Origin: Actinoplanes teichomyceticus ATCC 31121
GTDB taxonomy: Bacteria > Actinomycetota > Actinomycetes > Mycobacteriales > Micromonosporaceae
DNA: 64,000 bases
Direction: 5' to 3'
Assembly: GCF_003711105.1 (NCBI RefSeq)
Contig: NZ_CP023865.1
Coordinates: 6,106,501 to 6,170,500 of the forward strand
Under the pieces are notes generated by a model. The model was given only the letters and a program-made list of their open reading frames with translations, was not told the DNA's origin and did no database searches. Below are positions 1 to 8,401 of the stretch, in pieces. Position 1 is the first letter of the stretch. Every line of letters begins with the position of its first letter. The translations under genes were made by a program, and so were the position numbers.

Positions 1-1959
1 CGGCCCACCCGAGCCCGGGCCGGAGCCGTCCTCCGGCCGCGCGTGTGCCCCGGAGACCGGCCGAGCCGACCCGCCCCGGGCCCCGGCCGGGTCGGCCGCG
101 TGCGAGCCGTAACCATCGTCCGGCGCGGAGTGCGCCGGGGCGGCGTGCAAGGCCGGGCCACCGGACACCGGCCGCGGACCACGACCGCCATAGCCGTCAT
201 CCGGCGCGGCGTGCGACACCGGACCGCCAGAGACCGGCCGCGGACCACGACCGCCGTGCGGGCCGTCCGGCCCTGCGGGGGACGGGTACGCGCCGTCCGG
301 CCGGGCGCCGTAGACCCCTTCCGGGGTGCCGGGGTGACCGGCCGCATCGGCCCGGCCCCGGCGGTTACGTCCACGGCTCGTCCGCTCGTCACCGTCCGGC
401 AGCGGGCCGGTCTGGTACACGCTCGGCGGCACCGGTTCGGCCTGGTAGACACCCGGGGGCACGGTGTCGCCGGACCGTCCCGCGCCGACCGGCGGGATCG
501 GCCCGGACTGGTGGACCGGGGGCGGCACGGGTCCGGGCTGCTGCCCGGCGGCGGGCGCGGGCCCGGCATCGGTACGGAACCGGTCGCGTGCCGGACCGGC
601 CGGCGAGGTCGGGCGGATCCCGGGCGAGACCGGGCGTACGCCGGAGGTCGTGCCTCGCGGGCCTGGCGCCGCGGCCCGCGCGACCGGGATCTCCGGCGGG
701 TTGCCGGAGCGCGGAACAACCGGCGGCACGGCGGGGTCCGCGCCCGGGTGGCGCGCAGCGCCCGGCTGACCCGGTACGGCGGAGCCTGCCGGGCGCCGGC
801 CGTCACCCGCCTCGGGCGCCATGCCCGCCCGGCCGGTCGGAGGAACCGGCGCACCCGGGCCACCACGGCGAGCGGGCGGCACCGAGGCCGCGGCCCTCTG
901 GCCGGACGGCGTCTGACCGGGCGGCCTCCGATCCGGCACTTGACCAGGCGACATCTGACCCTGTGGCGCCTGACCGGGCGGCATCTGAGCCTGCGGTCCC
1001 TGACCAGGCGGCATTTGACCCGGCGCCTGACCGGGCGGCATCTGAGCCTGCGGTCCCTGACCAGGCGGGATCTGGCCCGGCACCTGACCAGGCGCCATCT
1101 GGCCCCGCGGCCCCTGGCCGGGCCCCGGTCGGGTCCCAGCCGGAGCGGGCGGGACCTGCCCCGGCGAGCCACCGGGAATCCCGCGCTGGCCGGATGGCGC
1201 CGGCGCGGCGGGCATCGGGCCGGGCTGTGACCCGGCGGGCATCCCCCGAGAGCTCACCGGCGCGGAAGCCGCGCCGTGCGGACCCGCGTGCGGGCCGGTC
1301 CGGCGGATCGGCGGGGCCTGTCCCGGTCCGGCGGGGCCGGGCACGACCGCGCCGGCGGCAGCACCGCCGGGGCCACCCGGCACCACGCCGGGCGCGGGCG
1401 GACGCTGCTGAGACGCACCAGGCGCGGGCGGACGCTGCTGCTGAGCCGGGCCACCCGCGGGGCGGTCGGCGGTGTACTCACCCGAGCCGGTCTGCCAGGC
1501 GGGCACCGAACCGGGCATCGGACGGCCGGCGATGTACTCGCCGGAACCGGTCTGCCAGGCGGGCGTGGAGTCCGGCATGGGGCGTCCGGTGGCGTGCTCG
1601 CCCGAACCGGCCTGCCAGCCGGGCCCGGGGCCGCCGGTGGGCCGGGCGGCCGGACCGGCCGGCTCGTCCTGGTCGAGGTCGCCGCCGAAGACCGGGCCGT
1701 CGTCGTCCGGCTGGTCGTCCGGCCCGGGCGCCCGGCGGCCGGACTTGCTGATCCGGGCTTCGCCGGGAAGCGTGCCGGGGCCGATCGCGCCGCCCTGCTC
1801 CTTCGCCGTACGCAGGTCGTCGAGCCAGCCGGTCTCCTCGCGCGGCACCTCGACCGGCTCCACCGGCGGCTCGGCGCGGCCCCGCCCGAAGCGACGGCCC
1901 TTCTTGCCGCCGCTCTGACCGGCGTCGTCGTCGGGCCGATCGGCACCGCGCGCTTTCAC
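1..1959 (-). CDS. Large Pro/Gln/Gly-rich protein, C-terminus beyond the left edge
   Basis: The frame opens with a GTG that overlaps the rarA stop as GTGA and runs 653 codons to the left edge without a stop, so the true C-terminus lies outside. The first 80 or so residues are ordinary charged sequence, including [17 protein letters not shown]. Then come three 20-residue repeats around [15 protein letters not shown], and a run of PPGQ/PQAQM repeats (plus-strand positions about 940-1100). The rest is Pro/Gly/Ala-rich with scattered Tyr (GVYQ.. motifs). Codon third positions are G/C as expected for coding DNA here. No catalytic domain or membrane span is visible in the part present. Coupling to rarA implies cotranslation. 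I do not recognise the family; it is probably largely disordered. The competing plus-strand and other minus-strand frames are Arg/Ala-rich shadows. Confidence 0.75.
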   Translation of the reverse strand, partial: MKARGADRPDDDAGQSGGKKGRRFGRGRAEPPVEPVEVPREETGWLDDLRTAKEQGGAIGPGTLPGEARISKSGRRAPGPDDQPDDDGPVFGGDLDQDEPAGPAARPTGGPGPGWQAGSGEHATGRPMPDSTPAWQTGSGEYIAGRPMPGSVPAWQTGSGEYTADRPAGGPAQQQRPPAPGASQQRPPAPGVVPGGPGGAAAGAVVPGPAGPGQAPPIRRTGPHAGPHGAASAPVSSRGMPAGSQPGPMPAAPAPSGQRGIPGGSPGQVPPAPAGTRPGPGQGPRGQMAPGQVPGQIPPGQGPQAQMPPGQAPGQMPPGQGPQAQMPPGQAPQGQMSPGQVPDRRPPGQTPSGQRAAASVPPARRGGPGAPVPPTGRAGMAPEAGDGRRPAGSAVPGQPGAARHPGADPAVPPVVPRSGNPPEIPVARAAAPGPRGTTSGVRPVSPGIRPTSPAGPARDRFRTDAGPAPAAGQQPGPVPPPVHQSGPIPPVGAGRSGDTVPPGVYQAEPVPPSVYQTGPLPDGDERTSRGRNRRGRADAAGHPGTPEGVYGARPDGAYPSPAGPDGPHGGRGPRPVSGGPVSHAAPDDGYGGRGPRPVSGGPALHAAPAHSAPDDGYGSHAADPAGARGGSARPVSGAHARPEDGSGPGSGGP
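1455..1640 (-). repeat. 60-bp in-frame repeat in the proline-rich gene
   Basis: Three copies at a 60-bp period (matching positions 1475, 1535 and 1595) encode a 20-residue unit around [10 protein letters not shown]. Copies differ at several bases, so they are older than the near-identical arrays elsewhere in the window. Confidence 0.75.
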
Positions 1960-3845
1960 GGCTGTTCCTTCCCGGCTGCGTCGCCGCTCTCGTCTGACCG
2001 CATCTCGTCACCCTCGGCATCCGGCCCGGCCGCCGCCGAACCCGAGCCCGTAGCCGTTCCCGGCTGATCCGCGGCCCCGCCCGCCCCGGAACCATCCGCC
2101 GACTTCGCCGCGTCGCCCACCGCAGCGGAACTCTCCGCCGCGCCCGCCGAACCGGACGACTCCGTCCCGCCGTCCGGAACGCACAACTCCGCCCCGCCGT
2201 CCGGAACGGACGACTCCGCCCCGCCGTCCGGAACGGACGACTCCGCCCCGCCGTCCGGAACGGACGACTCCGCCCCGCCCGCCGAAGCGGAGGCCGAAGC
2301 CCCGCCCACCGGAACCGAAGCCGAAGCCCCGCCCGCCGGTGGCGTGACCGGCGGCGGCGAGTCCGCCGACGACTGTGACGCATCCGGGCCCGGTGCACCA
2401 CCCGCCGCGCGGTCCGCGCCGCCCGCCGAAGCGGCGACCGCCCGGCCCCGGTCGGCGCGCGGCGGCTGGCCCCGCACGATCCGGCGCAGGCGGGGCACCC
2501 GTTCGCCGACGGCGCGCTCGGCCCCGTGTTCGGTCGGCCGATAGTAGTCGGCGCCCACGAGATCGTCGGGGGCGTACTGCTGGCGGACGACGCCGCGGGG
2601 ATCGTCGTGCGGGTAGCGATAGCCACGGCCGTGACCGAGGCCACGTGAGCCCGGGTAGTGCGCGTCGCGCAGGTGGGCCGGGACCGCGCCGCCGCGACCG
2701 GCCCGGACGTCGGCCATGGCCGCGCCGAGCGCCGTGGTGACGCTGTTCGACTTGGGGGCGGTGGCCATGTGCACGACCGCCTGGGCGAGGTTGAGCTGGG
2801 CCTCGGGCAGCCCGATGAGCTGCACCGCCTGGGCCGCGGCGGTGGCCACCAGAAGCGCCTGCGGGTCGGCCATCCCGACGTCCTCACTCGCGAAGATCAC
2901 GATGCGTCGGGCGATGAACCGCGGATCCTCGCCGGCCACCAGCATCCGGGCCAGCCAGTGCAGTGCCGCGTCCGGGTCGCTGCCCCGCATGCTCTTGATG
3001 AACGCGCTGGTCACGTCGTAGTGCGCGTCGCCGTCGCGGTCGTAGCGCACGGCGGCCACGTCGACGGCGCGCTCGGCGGTGGCCAGATCGATTTCGGTGG
3101 CGCCCTGGGCCAGCGCGGAACCGGCCGCGGCCTCCAGCGCGGTGAGCGCCTTGCGTACGTCCCCGGCGGCCAGGCGCACCACATGGTCCTCGGCGTCGGG
3201 GGCGAGCGTGACGGCGCCGCCCAGCCCGCGCTCGTCGGCGAGCGCGCGCCGGATCAACCGGCGCACGTCGCCCTCCTCGAGGGCCTGCAGGGTGAGCAGC
3301 ACGCAGCGGGAGAGCAACGGCGAGATCACCGAGAAGTACGGGTTCTCGGTGGTCGCCGCGAGCAGCGTGACCGTCCGGTCCTCGACCGCGGCGAGCAGCG
3401 AATCCTGCTGGGTCTTGCTGAAGCGGTGCACCTCGTCGATGAACAGGACGGTGGGTGGCCCGCCGCGGTGGCGCTCGCGGCGCGCCGTGTCGATCACCGC
3501 GCGCACGTCCTTGACGCCGGCGGTCAGCGCGGACATCGCCACGAACTTGCGGTCGGTGGCGTGCGCGACCAGGTGCGCGATGGTGGTCTTGCCGGTGCCG
3601 GGCGGCCCCCAGAGGATCACCGACATCGGGCTGGAACCGGTCACCAGCTGCCGCAACGGGGCGCCGGGGGCGAGCAGGTGCTGCTGCCCGACCAGCTCGT
3701 CCAGGCTCGCCGGGCGCATCCGGACGGGAAGCGGCGCGTCGGCGGCGGCCGGGCCGAATCCGGCGGTCTCGACACCGGCCGGGCCGGCCGCGGCTGCTGT
3801 CCCGAAGCCCGGCTGTGCGAGAGAGAAGAGGCCGTCCGTTTCCAT
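1956..3845 (-). CDS. rarA: Replication-associated recombination protein A (RarA/MgsA), AAA+ ATPase
   Basis: RarA is a clamp-loader-like AAA+ ATPase that acts at stalled forks. Visible motifs are a Walker [10 protein letters not shown] near residue 80, a Walker [10 protein letters not shown], the sensor-1 region [13 protein letters not shown] and the C-terminal MgsA AAA+ region. I chose ATG 3845 ([13 protein letters not shown]) because RarA proteins usually begin this way; the frame extends to a GTG at 3908 whose purine-rich stretch lies too close. The protein is about 629 residues, whereas the family usually has about 450. The excess is a C-terminal Ala/Ser/Gly tail containing four exact 9-residue repeats (SSVPDGGAE, 27-bp units at about 2160-2280). 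The stop overlaps the GTG of the downstream proline-rich gene. The core function is secure; the role of the tail is unknown. Confidence 0.93.
   Translation of the reverse strand: METDGLFSLAQPGFGTAAAAGPAGVETAGFGPAAADAPLPVRMRPASLDELVGQQHLLAPGAPLRQLVTGSSPMSVILWGPPGTGKTTIAHLVAHATDRKFVAMSALTAGVKDVRAVIDTARRERHRGGPPTVLFIDEVHRFSKTQQDSLLAAVEDRTVTLLAATTENPYFSVISPLLSRCVLLTLQALEEGDVRRLIRRALADERGLGGAVTLAPDAEDHVVRLAAGDVRKALTALEAAAGSALAQGATEIDLATAERAVDVAAVRYDRDGDAHYDVTSAFIKSMRGSDPDAALHWLARMLVAGEDPRFIARRIVIFASEDVGMADPQALLVATAAAQAVQLIGLPEAQLNLAQAVVHMATAPKSNSVTTALGAAMADVRAGRGGAVPAHLRDAHYPGSRGLGHGRGYRYPHDDPRGVVRQQYAPDDLVGADYYRPTEHGAERAVGERVPRLRRIVRGQPPRADRGRAVAASAGGADRAAGGAPGPDASQSSADSPPPVTPPAGGASASVPVGGASASASAGGAESSVPDGGAESSVPDGGAESSVPDGGAELCVPDGGTESSGSAGAAESSAAVGDAAKSADGSGAGGAADQPGTATGSGSAAAGPDAEGDEMRSDESGDAAGKEQP
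2160..2280 (-). repeat. 27-bp in-frame tandem repeat in the rarA tail
   Basis: The 10-mer CGTCCGGAAC recurs on the plus strand at 2171, 2198, 2225 and 2252, an exact 27-bp period. It encodes [13 protein letters not shown] repeats in the C-terminal extension of RarA. Confidence 0.85.
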
Positions 3846-3926
3846 CGGAACCGACAGTACCGGCCCGCCAGGGGCGATCAGAAATGCAACCTCACCGCCT
3901 GTGGACACGCTCCCGGCCCGCGAGCG

Positions 3927-3944
3927 GCACGCTACTGAGCGTGC
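3927..3944. terminator. Small hairpin between the exporter operon and rarA
   Basis: A 7-bp perfect stem GCACGCT/AGCGTGC with a four-base loop lies just after the small membrane protein gene and before rarA. There is no T-run, so the terminator assignment is tentative. Confidence 0.35.
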
Positions 3945-3971
3945 GCCCGCGGGCCGCTGATCATGCGTGTG

Positions 3972-4187
3972 TCAGCCACGGCCGGGGCGGCGGCCGTAGA
4001 AACGGCGGCCGCTGCCGGTGCCGGTGGCCGGACCCCGGCCGACGCCGGCCAGGTACAGCGCCAGCAGGAGCAGGCCGAGCGACGCCATGGTGGAGAAATT
4101 GATCAGATCGGGGGCGCCGAAGTCCGTGCCGATCAGGTCGGAGAGCAGGTAGATACCGAAGACGACAGCTGCGGCGATGGCGAGCAT
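3972..4187 (-). CDS. Small two-span membrane protein
   Basis: This is a 71-residue protein. Its ATG overlaps the stop of the upstream MFS gene as ATGA and is preceded by GGAGGAA at ideal spacing, so translation is coupled. Two hydrophobic helices are visible: residues 2-17 (LAIAAAVVFGIYLLSDL) and about 33-48 (TMASLGLLLLALYLAGV). A Gly/Arg-rich basic tail ends in RRFYGRRPGRG. I do not recognise a named family. Being the last gene of the ArsR-MFS operon, it may be an accessory membrane component, but that is inference from position only. Confidence 0.75.
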   Translation of the reverse strand: MLAIAAAVVFGIYLLSDLIGTDFGAPDLINFSTMASLGLLLLALYLAGVGRGPATGTGSGRRFYGRRPGRG

Positions 4188-5467
4188 CAGGTTCCTCCGG
4201 GGGTGAGAGCCGATGCCGGGCTGGTACCCGTGTCGATGCCTTCCCGAAACTTGGGTTTCACCAGATAGAGCGGTGCGGCCGCGGCGAGGACCACGGCGCC
4301 GGTCACCACCGCCACGCTGACGCTCACGCTCTGCGCGACCGCGGTCAGCACGATCGCGCCGATCGCGAAGCCGGGCTGGCCGACCATCGAGTTGAGCGAC
4401 AGCAGACTGGTGCGGTACTCCCCCTCGGCCTGCCGGTGCAGCAACCCGGCGTGCACCGGGTTGGCCGCGCCGTGCACCGCGTAGGTCAGCAGGAACCCGG
4501 TGATCACCCCGGCCGGGCCGGCCAGCAGTCCCATCGCGACGATCGTCAGGCCCTGCCCGATCCGCAGCGTGAAGCCCGCCCAGGCGGCGCCGGCCGTGCG
4601 GATGAGCAGGGGCGCCAGCGCCGCGCCGGCCGCCGAGGCGGCCCATCCGGCGGAGCTGAGCGGGCCCATCAGGGCGGCGGCCGCGTCCCGGTCCGCCATC
4701 ACCTCGGTGAGCCGGACCGGCATCAGCTTCTCGAAGGTGACCATGCCGAAGCTCCACAGCAGCTCCACCATGATCAGCGCGAACACCACCCGGGAGCGGC
4801 GGGCGAGCCGCAGCGCGGAACCGATCGCGACCGGCACGCCGCGCACCGAGGCGGCCAGGGCCGGCAGCCCGCGCGGCCGGCGGTCCTGGCGCATCAGCAG
4901 CGCCACCGCGAGCGTGCTGACCAGGCTCAGGACAAGAGCCACCAGCACCGGTACGGTCAGCGCCGGCACGCCGCCGACCGGGCCGAGCCACACGAGGCCA
5001 CCGCTGGCCAGCGCGCCGACGGCGACGCCGAGACTGAGCGCGACGGAGCCGTGGCTCAGCCCGGTCTCGATGTCGGCGGCCGGGTCGGCGGCCAGCGACT
5101 CGTCGACGAACCACGAGTCCAGCGGCCCGCTGTCCAGCGCCCGGAAGACGCCCTGCAGCAGCCAGGCCGCGGCGAAGAGGGTGACCGTGTCGGCGACGCA
5201 CATGACGGCCAGCGAGGTCAGGTTGACGATCCCGGCGAGCAGCAGTACCGGGCGACGGCCGAGGGCGTCGGCGAGCCCGCCGGTGGGCAGCTCCAGCACC
5301 AGGACGGTGACGCCCTGCACCGCGGCGGCGGCACCGGCCTGCGCGATGGTGAGGCCCCGGTCCAGCGGCAGCAGCACCATGATCGGGACGGTGAGGCCGA
5401 CCGGGAACCAGCGGAGCGTGATCAGCAGCAGGTAGCGCAGCCGGATCTGGGCTACGGACATGGTCAT
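4187..5467 (-). CDS. MFS transporter, probable drug/metabolite exporter
   Basis: A 426-residue polytopic protein with about 12 hydrophobic segments. The MFS motif-A loop is seen as GGLADALGRRPVLL between helices 2 and 3 (residues about 65-78), and there is a basic central loop (MRQDRRPRG) between the two six-helix halves. The family exports small molecules by proton antiport. The ATG at 5467 overlaps the stop of the ArsR gene as ATGA, and the gene's own stop overlaps the next ATG, so this is a three-gene coupled operon. Control by the co-transcribed ArsR-type regulator is likely. The substrate cannot be read from sequence. Confidence 0.88.
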   Translation of the reverse strand: MTMSVAQIRLRYLLLITLRWFPVGLTVPIMVLLPLDRGLTIAQAGAAAAVQGVTVLVLELPTGGLADALGRRPVLLLAGIVNLTSLAVMCVADTVTLFAAAWLLQGVFRALDSGPLDSWFVDESLAADPAADIETGLSHGSVALSLGVAVGALASGGLVWLGPVGGVPALTVPVLVALVLSLVSTLAVALLMRQDRRPRGLPALAASVRGVPVAIGSALRLARRSRVVFALIMVELLWSFGMVTFEKLMPVRLTEVMADRDAAAALMGPLSSAGWAASAAGAALAPLLIRTAGAAWAGFTLRIGQGLTIVAMGLLAGPAGVITGFLLTYAVHGAANPVHAGLLHRQAEGEYRTSLLSLNSMVGQPGFAIGAIVLTAVAQSVSVSVAVVTGAVVLAAAAPLYLVKPKFREGIDTGTSPASALTPGGT

Positions 5468-6066
5468 GGTGCACGCTCCTGTGGTTCGGATTCGGCTCCG
5501 GTCCGCGGCAGGGCGGCCAGGTAGAGGGCGATCGGGCGGGCATCGGGGGCGGGCGTGTCCCGGCCCGCGCGCCGGTGCCGCTCGATCACCTCGTCGAGCT
5601 CACGCATCAGGGCATGTGTCTGGTCGGCGTCGAGGTGGAGCAGGTAGTCGGAGATCTCACCGGTGTCCCGCCACCGCGGGGGCTCGTCCGGCAGCGCGCG
5701 CCGCCAGTTCCGCGCGAGCTCGGCGAAGCGGCTGACCTGCTGCGCCTCCATCCACTCGGCGGCCGCGGTGGCGTCCGGGTCGCCCTCGTAGTAGCTGCGT
5801 CGCCAGCTGGAGACGTCGTGCGCGGCCCGCCACCAGCGCTGCCGGCCGCTGGCCGGGCGCTCCTCCTCGGTCACCAGGCCGGCCTCGGCGAGCTGGCGCA
5901 GGTGGTAGCTGGTCGCGCCGGTGTTGGTGCCCAGGGCGGCGGCGAGGCCGGTGGCGGTGGCCGGACCGTCGAGTCGCAGCTGACCGAGCAGCCGGAGACG
6001 CAGCGGATGGGCGAGAGCGCGGATCTGCGCGCCGGTGAGGTGTACCTGCGTGAGTTCATCGGCCAT
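5464..6066 (-). CDS. ArsR-family winged-helix transcriptional regulator
   Basis: About 200 residues. The N-terminal third is a classic ArsR-like HTH: ALAHPLRLRLLGQL, then ATGLAAALGTNTGATSYHLRQLAEAGLV and a wing EERPASGRQRWW. No cysteine cluster for metal sensing is seen, so a metal-responsive ArsR is unlikely. The C-terminal half resembles the helical extension of ArsR regulators that accompany MFS exporters. I prefer ATG 6066 (MADELTQVHL) over the longer frame to 6108, which would run into the inverted repeat at 6088-6110. The protein presumably represses its own operon, and possibly the divergent gene at 6199, through that repeat. Confidence 0.88.
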   Translation of the reverse strand: MADELTQVHLTGAQIRALAHPLRLRLLGQLRLDGPATATGLAAALGTNTGATSYHLRQLAEAGLVTEEERPASGRQRWWRAAHDVSSWRRSYYEGDPDATAAAEWMEAQQVSRFAELARNWRRALPDEPPRWRDTGEISDYLLHLDADQTHALMRELDEVIERHRRAGRDTPAPDARPIALYLAALPRTGAESEPQERAP

Positions 6067-6087
6067 CCCGCCATGCTTCCACAGTAA

Positions 6088-6121
6088 CTGTGCAAAGAAA
6101 TTATGCACAGCTATTGTGCAT
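6088..6121. promoter_or_regulatory. Candidate ArsR operator: inverted repeat plus extra half-site
   Basis: Perfect 7-bp arms CTGTGCA (6088-6094) and TGCACAG (6104-6110) flank a 9-bp AT-rich spacer. A third half-site TTGTGCAT lies at 6114-6121. The element sits just upstream of the ArsR start and in the divergent region before the gene at 6199, where an autoregulatory operator is expected. Its low GC content stands out from the surroundings. Confidence 0.65.
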
Positions 6122-6198
6122 CATTGGCATCTATCTGTTGTGACCTGCTACGACGTAGCCTTGACGTCAAGCAAGCTTCATGTTGCAAGCTTCTGACC

Positions 6199-7479
6199 AT
6201 GGGAAACGACACTCTCGACGAGGCACTGCTCCGCCTGCACCGCACCGGTCCGGAACACGAGGGCTGGCTGTCCAACCACGCGCCGATGGCCACCGAAGCG
6301 CTGATCCGGCACGGACATGCCGACCACGTACACCGGTGGATCGACGACTACCGGGACCGCCTGGAGGACGTACCGCGCGGCATCGCGCCGATCTCCCCGG
6401 AAGCCTGGCGAGACCCGCTCGGCGATCCCGTGCGTACCGGAGATTGGCTCGCCTTTTTCGATCGCGAGGTGCGCGCCGCGCCGTGGCGTGACGTGCTCGC
6501 CCTCTGGTGGCCGCGGCTGCTGCCCGGGATCGCGGCCGGGGCCACGCACGGGGTGATCCGGGTCGGTCACGCGGTACGGGCGCTGCTCGACCAGGAAACC
6601 CCGGCGCGGGTCGCTGAACTGGGCCAGGGCCTGGCCTACTGGGCGGCACGGTGGCAGCCGCTCGCGCCGGCCGGGCGTGGACCGTACCCGCGCTCGGACC
6701 CGCGGGCCGCGCTGGACGCGATTCCGCGCGTACCGGATCAGCGCTTCGACATCCGCAACCGGCTGGCCCAACTCGCCGACCTCGCCGCCTGGCCGCAGGC
6801 GGCCGGCGCGGTCCCCGGAGCCGGTCCGGCGCCGGACCGGCTCCGCGAGATCGTCGCGGCCGCGATCCGCCACCACCTTCCCTACGGGTACGGCAACCCG
6901 GTCATGCTCGTGCACGCCGCCACCGCCCCGGCGGCCGTGCTGCGCACCCTGCCCGCGCTGCCGCCGTCACTGGTCGCGCCGAGCCTGGCAGCCGCGTGGG
7001 CCGCAACCGCCGCCGTCACCGCGGCGTACTCGCCGCGCACGCCGGACCCCGCATCCTCGACGCTCCACGGTGCACCCGGCGCCCACCGTCCGCCCGGCGC
7101 CGCTTCGCCCCCGAACGACCCGGCCGCCGCCGCTCCCGCGTCCCCGAACGACCCGGCCGCCGGCGCTCCCACGCCCACGAAAGCCCCCGCACCCGACACC
7201 TCCGTTTTCGCGGTCGAGCCCGCATCCGAAGCGCTCGCGCGCACGAACGACCCGGCCCGCGGCGCCTCCTGCGCCGCGATCGACGTCGCAGCCGGGCTGG
7301 CATCCGCGGGGTCGCTCGCGCCCGACCCCGCGGAGATCTTCCAGGCGGCGGTCGACTCGGGCGACGCGCACGCCATCAAATTCGCCGACGCGGCCGTGGA
7401 GACCTGGCGGGTGATCGGCGACCCTCTCCTGCTGGCGGCGTCCGCCCACACGACCGCACTGATCGGGCGCGCCGACTGA
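6199..7479 (+). CDS. Questin oxidase-like protein (DUF4243 family) with internal disordered insert
   Basis: About 426 residues from ATG 6199 (MGNDTLDEALLRLHRTGPEHEGWLSNHAPMATEAL...). The segments WLSNHAPMATEAL, VHRWIDDYRDRLE, PWRDVLALWWPRLLPGIAAGATHGVIRVGHAVRAL and the late DSGDAHAIKFADAAVETW match the questin oxidase/DUF4243 family, named for a fungal Baeyer-Villiger oxidase; bacterial members are mostly uncharacterised. Between about residues 280 and 375 the family domain is interrupted by an Ala/Pro/Asp-rich low-complexity insert with NDPAA repeats, after which the conserved C-terminal motif resumes in frame. The gene is divergent from the ArsR-MFS operon, so it may act on a compound that the exporter handles; this is inference. 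The longer frame to 6103 overlaps the operator and is not preferred. Confidence 0.8.
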   Translation: MGNDTLDEALLRLHRTGPEHEGWLSNHAPMATEALIRHGHADHVHRWIDDYRDRLEDVPRGIAPISPEAWRDPLGDPVRTGDWLAFFDREVRAAPWRDVLALWWPRLLPGIAAGATHGVIRVGHAVRALLDQETPARVAELGQGLAYWAARWQPLAPAGRGPYPRSDPRAALDAIPRVPDQRFDIRNRLAQLADLAAWPQAAGAVPGAGPAPDRLREIVAAAIRHHLPYGYGNPVMLVHAATAPAAVLRTLPALPPSLVAPSLAAAWAATAAVTAAYSPRTPDPASSTLHGAPGAHRPPGAASPPNDPAAAAPASPNDPAAGAPTPTKAPAPDTSVFAVEPASEALARTNDPARGASCAAIDVAAGLASAGSLAPDPAEIFQAAVDSGDAHAIKFADAAVETWRVIGDPLLLAASAHTTALIGRAD

Positions 7480-7744
7480 GCCCGCCTGATCCCGGTGAGC
7501 ACTCGCAGCGGGCGCTCGCCGCGGCAACCCGAAAACAGGGCGCGTCGGCCGAGACCGGACAGGGCGCGCCGGGCCGAGACCGGGCGGGGCGGAACACCCC
7601 GGATCCGAGTCGGTCGGGAACGGGCCGGGCAGCCCCGCATCAAGCCCCTGACCAGCCGCCCAGCCCCGGTGACCAAGCCGCGCCCGCCGAGTGCACGACC
7701 GCCCCGGCCGGAGCCGACGGATCGCGCGCGGGGCCCGGAGCCGG
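7480..7744. other. Intergenic region, no feature seen
   Basis: A GC-rich convergent gap between the questin-oxidase-like gene and the GyrI-like gene. It has only shadow frames and no clear hairpin, promoter or RNA gene. Confidence 0.5.
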
Positions 7745-8248
7745 TCAGTCGGCGAGCTTGAAGAGCAGGACCGTCTCCCATTTGTGCATGTCGGGCTGTT
7801 CGGCCGGGTTGGTCATCAGCATCTCGACCCGGGCGTTCCACAGCTCGCCGGTCGGCGTCGGGGTCATGTCCCAGGTCAGGCCGTTGCGCTGGCCCCAGTC
7901 GAGCAGGCGGGCGGTGACGCCCATCAGCTGGTCCGGGTGGCCGACGTGGGTGACCGTCGCATAGCGGCCGGCGGGCAGCCTGTCCATGAAGTCGGGGGGC
8001 TCGACCCGCACCGGGGCGGCGACCGGGATGCCGGCCTCCACCACCATCTCGGCCGCCATGTCGATCATGCGGTAGCGGAAGAACGGCGCGCCGGTGACCG
8101 GCACGCCGCGCTCCGCCAGGCCGGAGAACATGGTGGGCAGGTGGTCGGCGACGCGGGCGAACTCGATCATGGCGATCGATTCGCGGCGGCCGATGTAAAG
8201 CTGCTCGGCGCACCGGACGATGGTCGGTTCCACGCCGAACAGTCTCAC
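7745..8248 (-). CDS. GyrI-like / AraC effector-binding-domain protein
   Basis: About 167 residues from GTG 8248 (VRLFGVEPTIVRCAEQLYIGRRESIAM). The whole protein is one effector-binding (GyrI-like, SOUL-related) fold: FFRYRMIDMAAEMVVEAGIPV, then DRLPAGRYATVTHVGHPDQLMG, and the end EMLMTNPAEQPDMHKWETVLLFKL. Stand-alone members bind small amphipathic ligands, and some hydrolyse or sequester them. No DNA-binding domain is attached. The gene stands alone on the minus strand downstream of aspS. Confidence 0.8.
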   Translation of the reverse strand: MRLFGVEPTIVRCAEQLYIGRRESIAMIEFARVADHLPTMFSGLAERGVPVTGAPFFRYRMIDMAAEMVVEAGIPVAAPVRVEPPDFMDRLPAGRYATVTHVGHPDQLMGVTARLLDWGQRNGLTWDMTPTPTGELWNARVEMLMTNPAEQPDMHKWETVLLFKLAD

Positions 8249-8289
8249 AGCAACGACGCGTCCGCGCACGCCGGCCGAGCGGGCCGGTT

Positions 8290-8375
8290 GACTGTGGACA
8301 GCGAAAACAACCCCGGCCGGGGGACCATGCCGGCCCGCGGGACTGTGGACAGCGAAACGGCCCCGGCCGGGGGAC
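8290..8375. repeat. Direct repeat at a 51-bp period behind aspS
   Basis: The 17-mer GACTGTGGACAGCGAAA occurs at 8290 and 8341, followed each time by a CCCCGGCCGGGGGAC block at 8311 and 8361. The second copy forms part of the hairpin that ends aspS. Confidence 0.7.
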
Positions 8376-8390
8376 TCCCGGGCCGGGGCC
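8359..8390 (-). terminator. Probable terminator of aspS
   Basis: A perfect 10-bp stem GGCCCCGGCC/GGCCGGGGCC (8359-8368 with 8381-8390) lies 12 bp past the aspS stop. There is no T-run, as is common in actinomycetes. Confidence 0.6.
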
Positions 8391-8401
8391 GCGTCACCCC
8401 G

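Noticed and set aside
45..1751. Long plus-strand open frame of 568 codons
   Set aside because: Arg/Pro/Ala-rich composition typical of antisense shadows in GC-rich DNA. The overlapping minus-strand frame has coupling to rarA and repeat structure in protein space.
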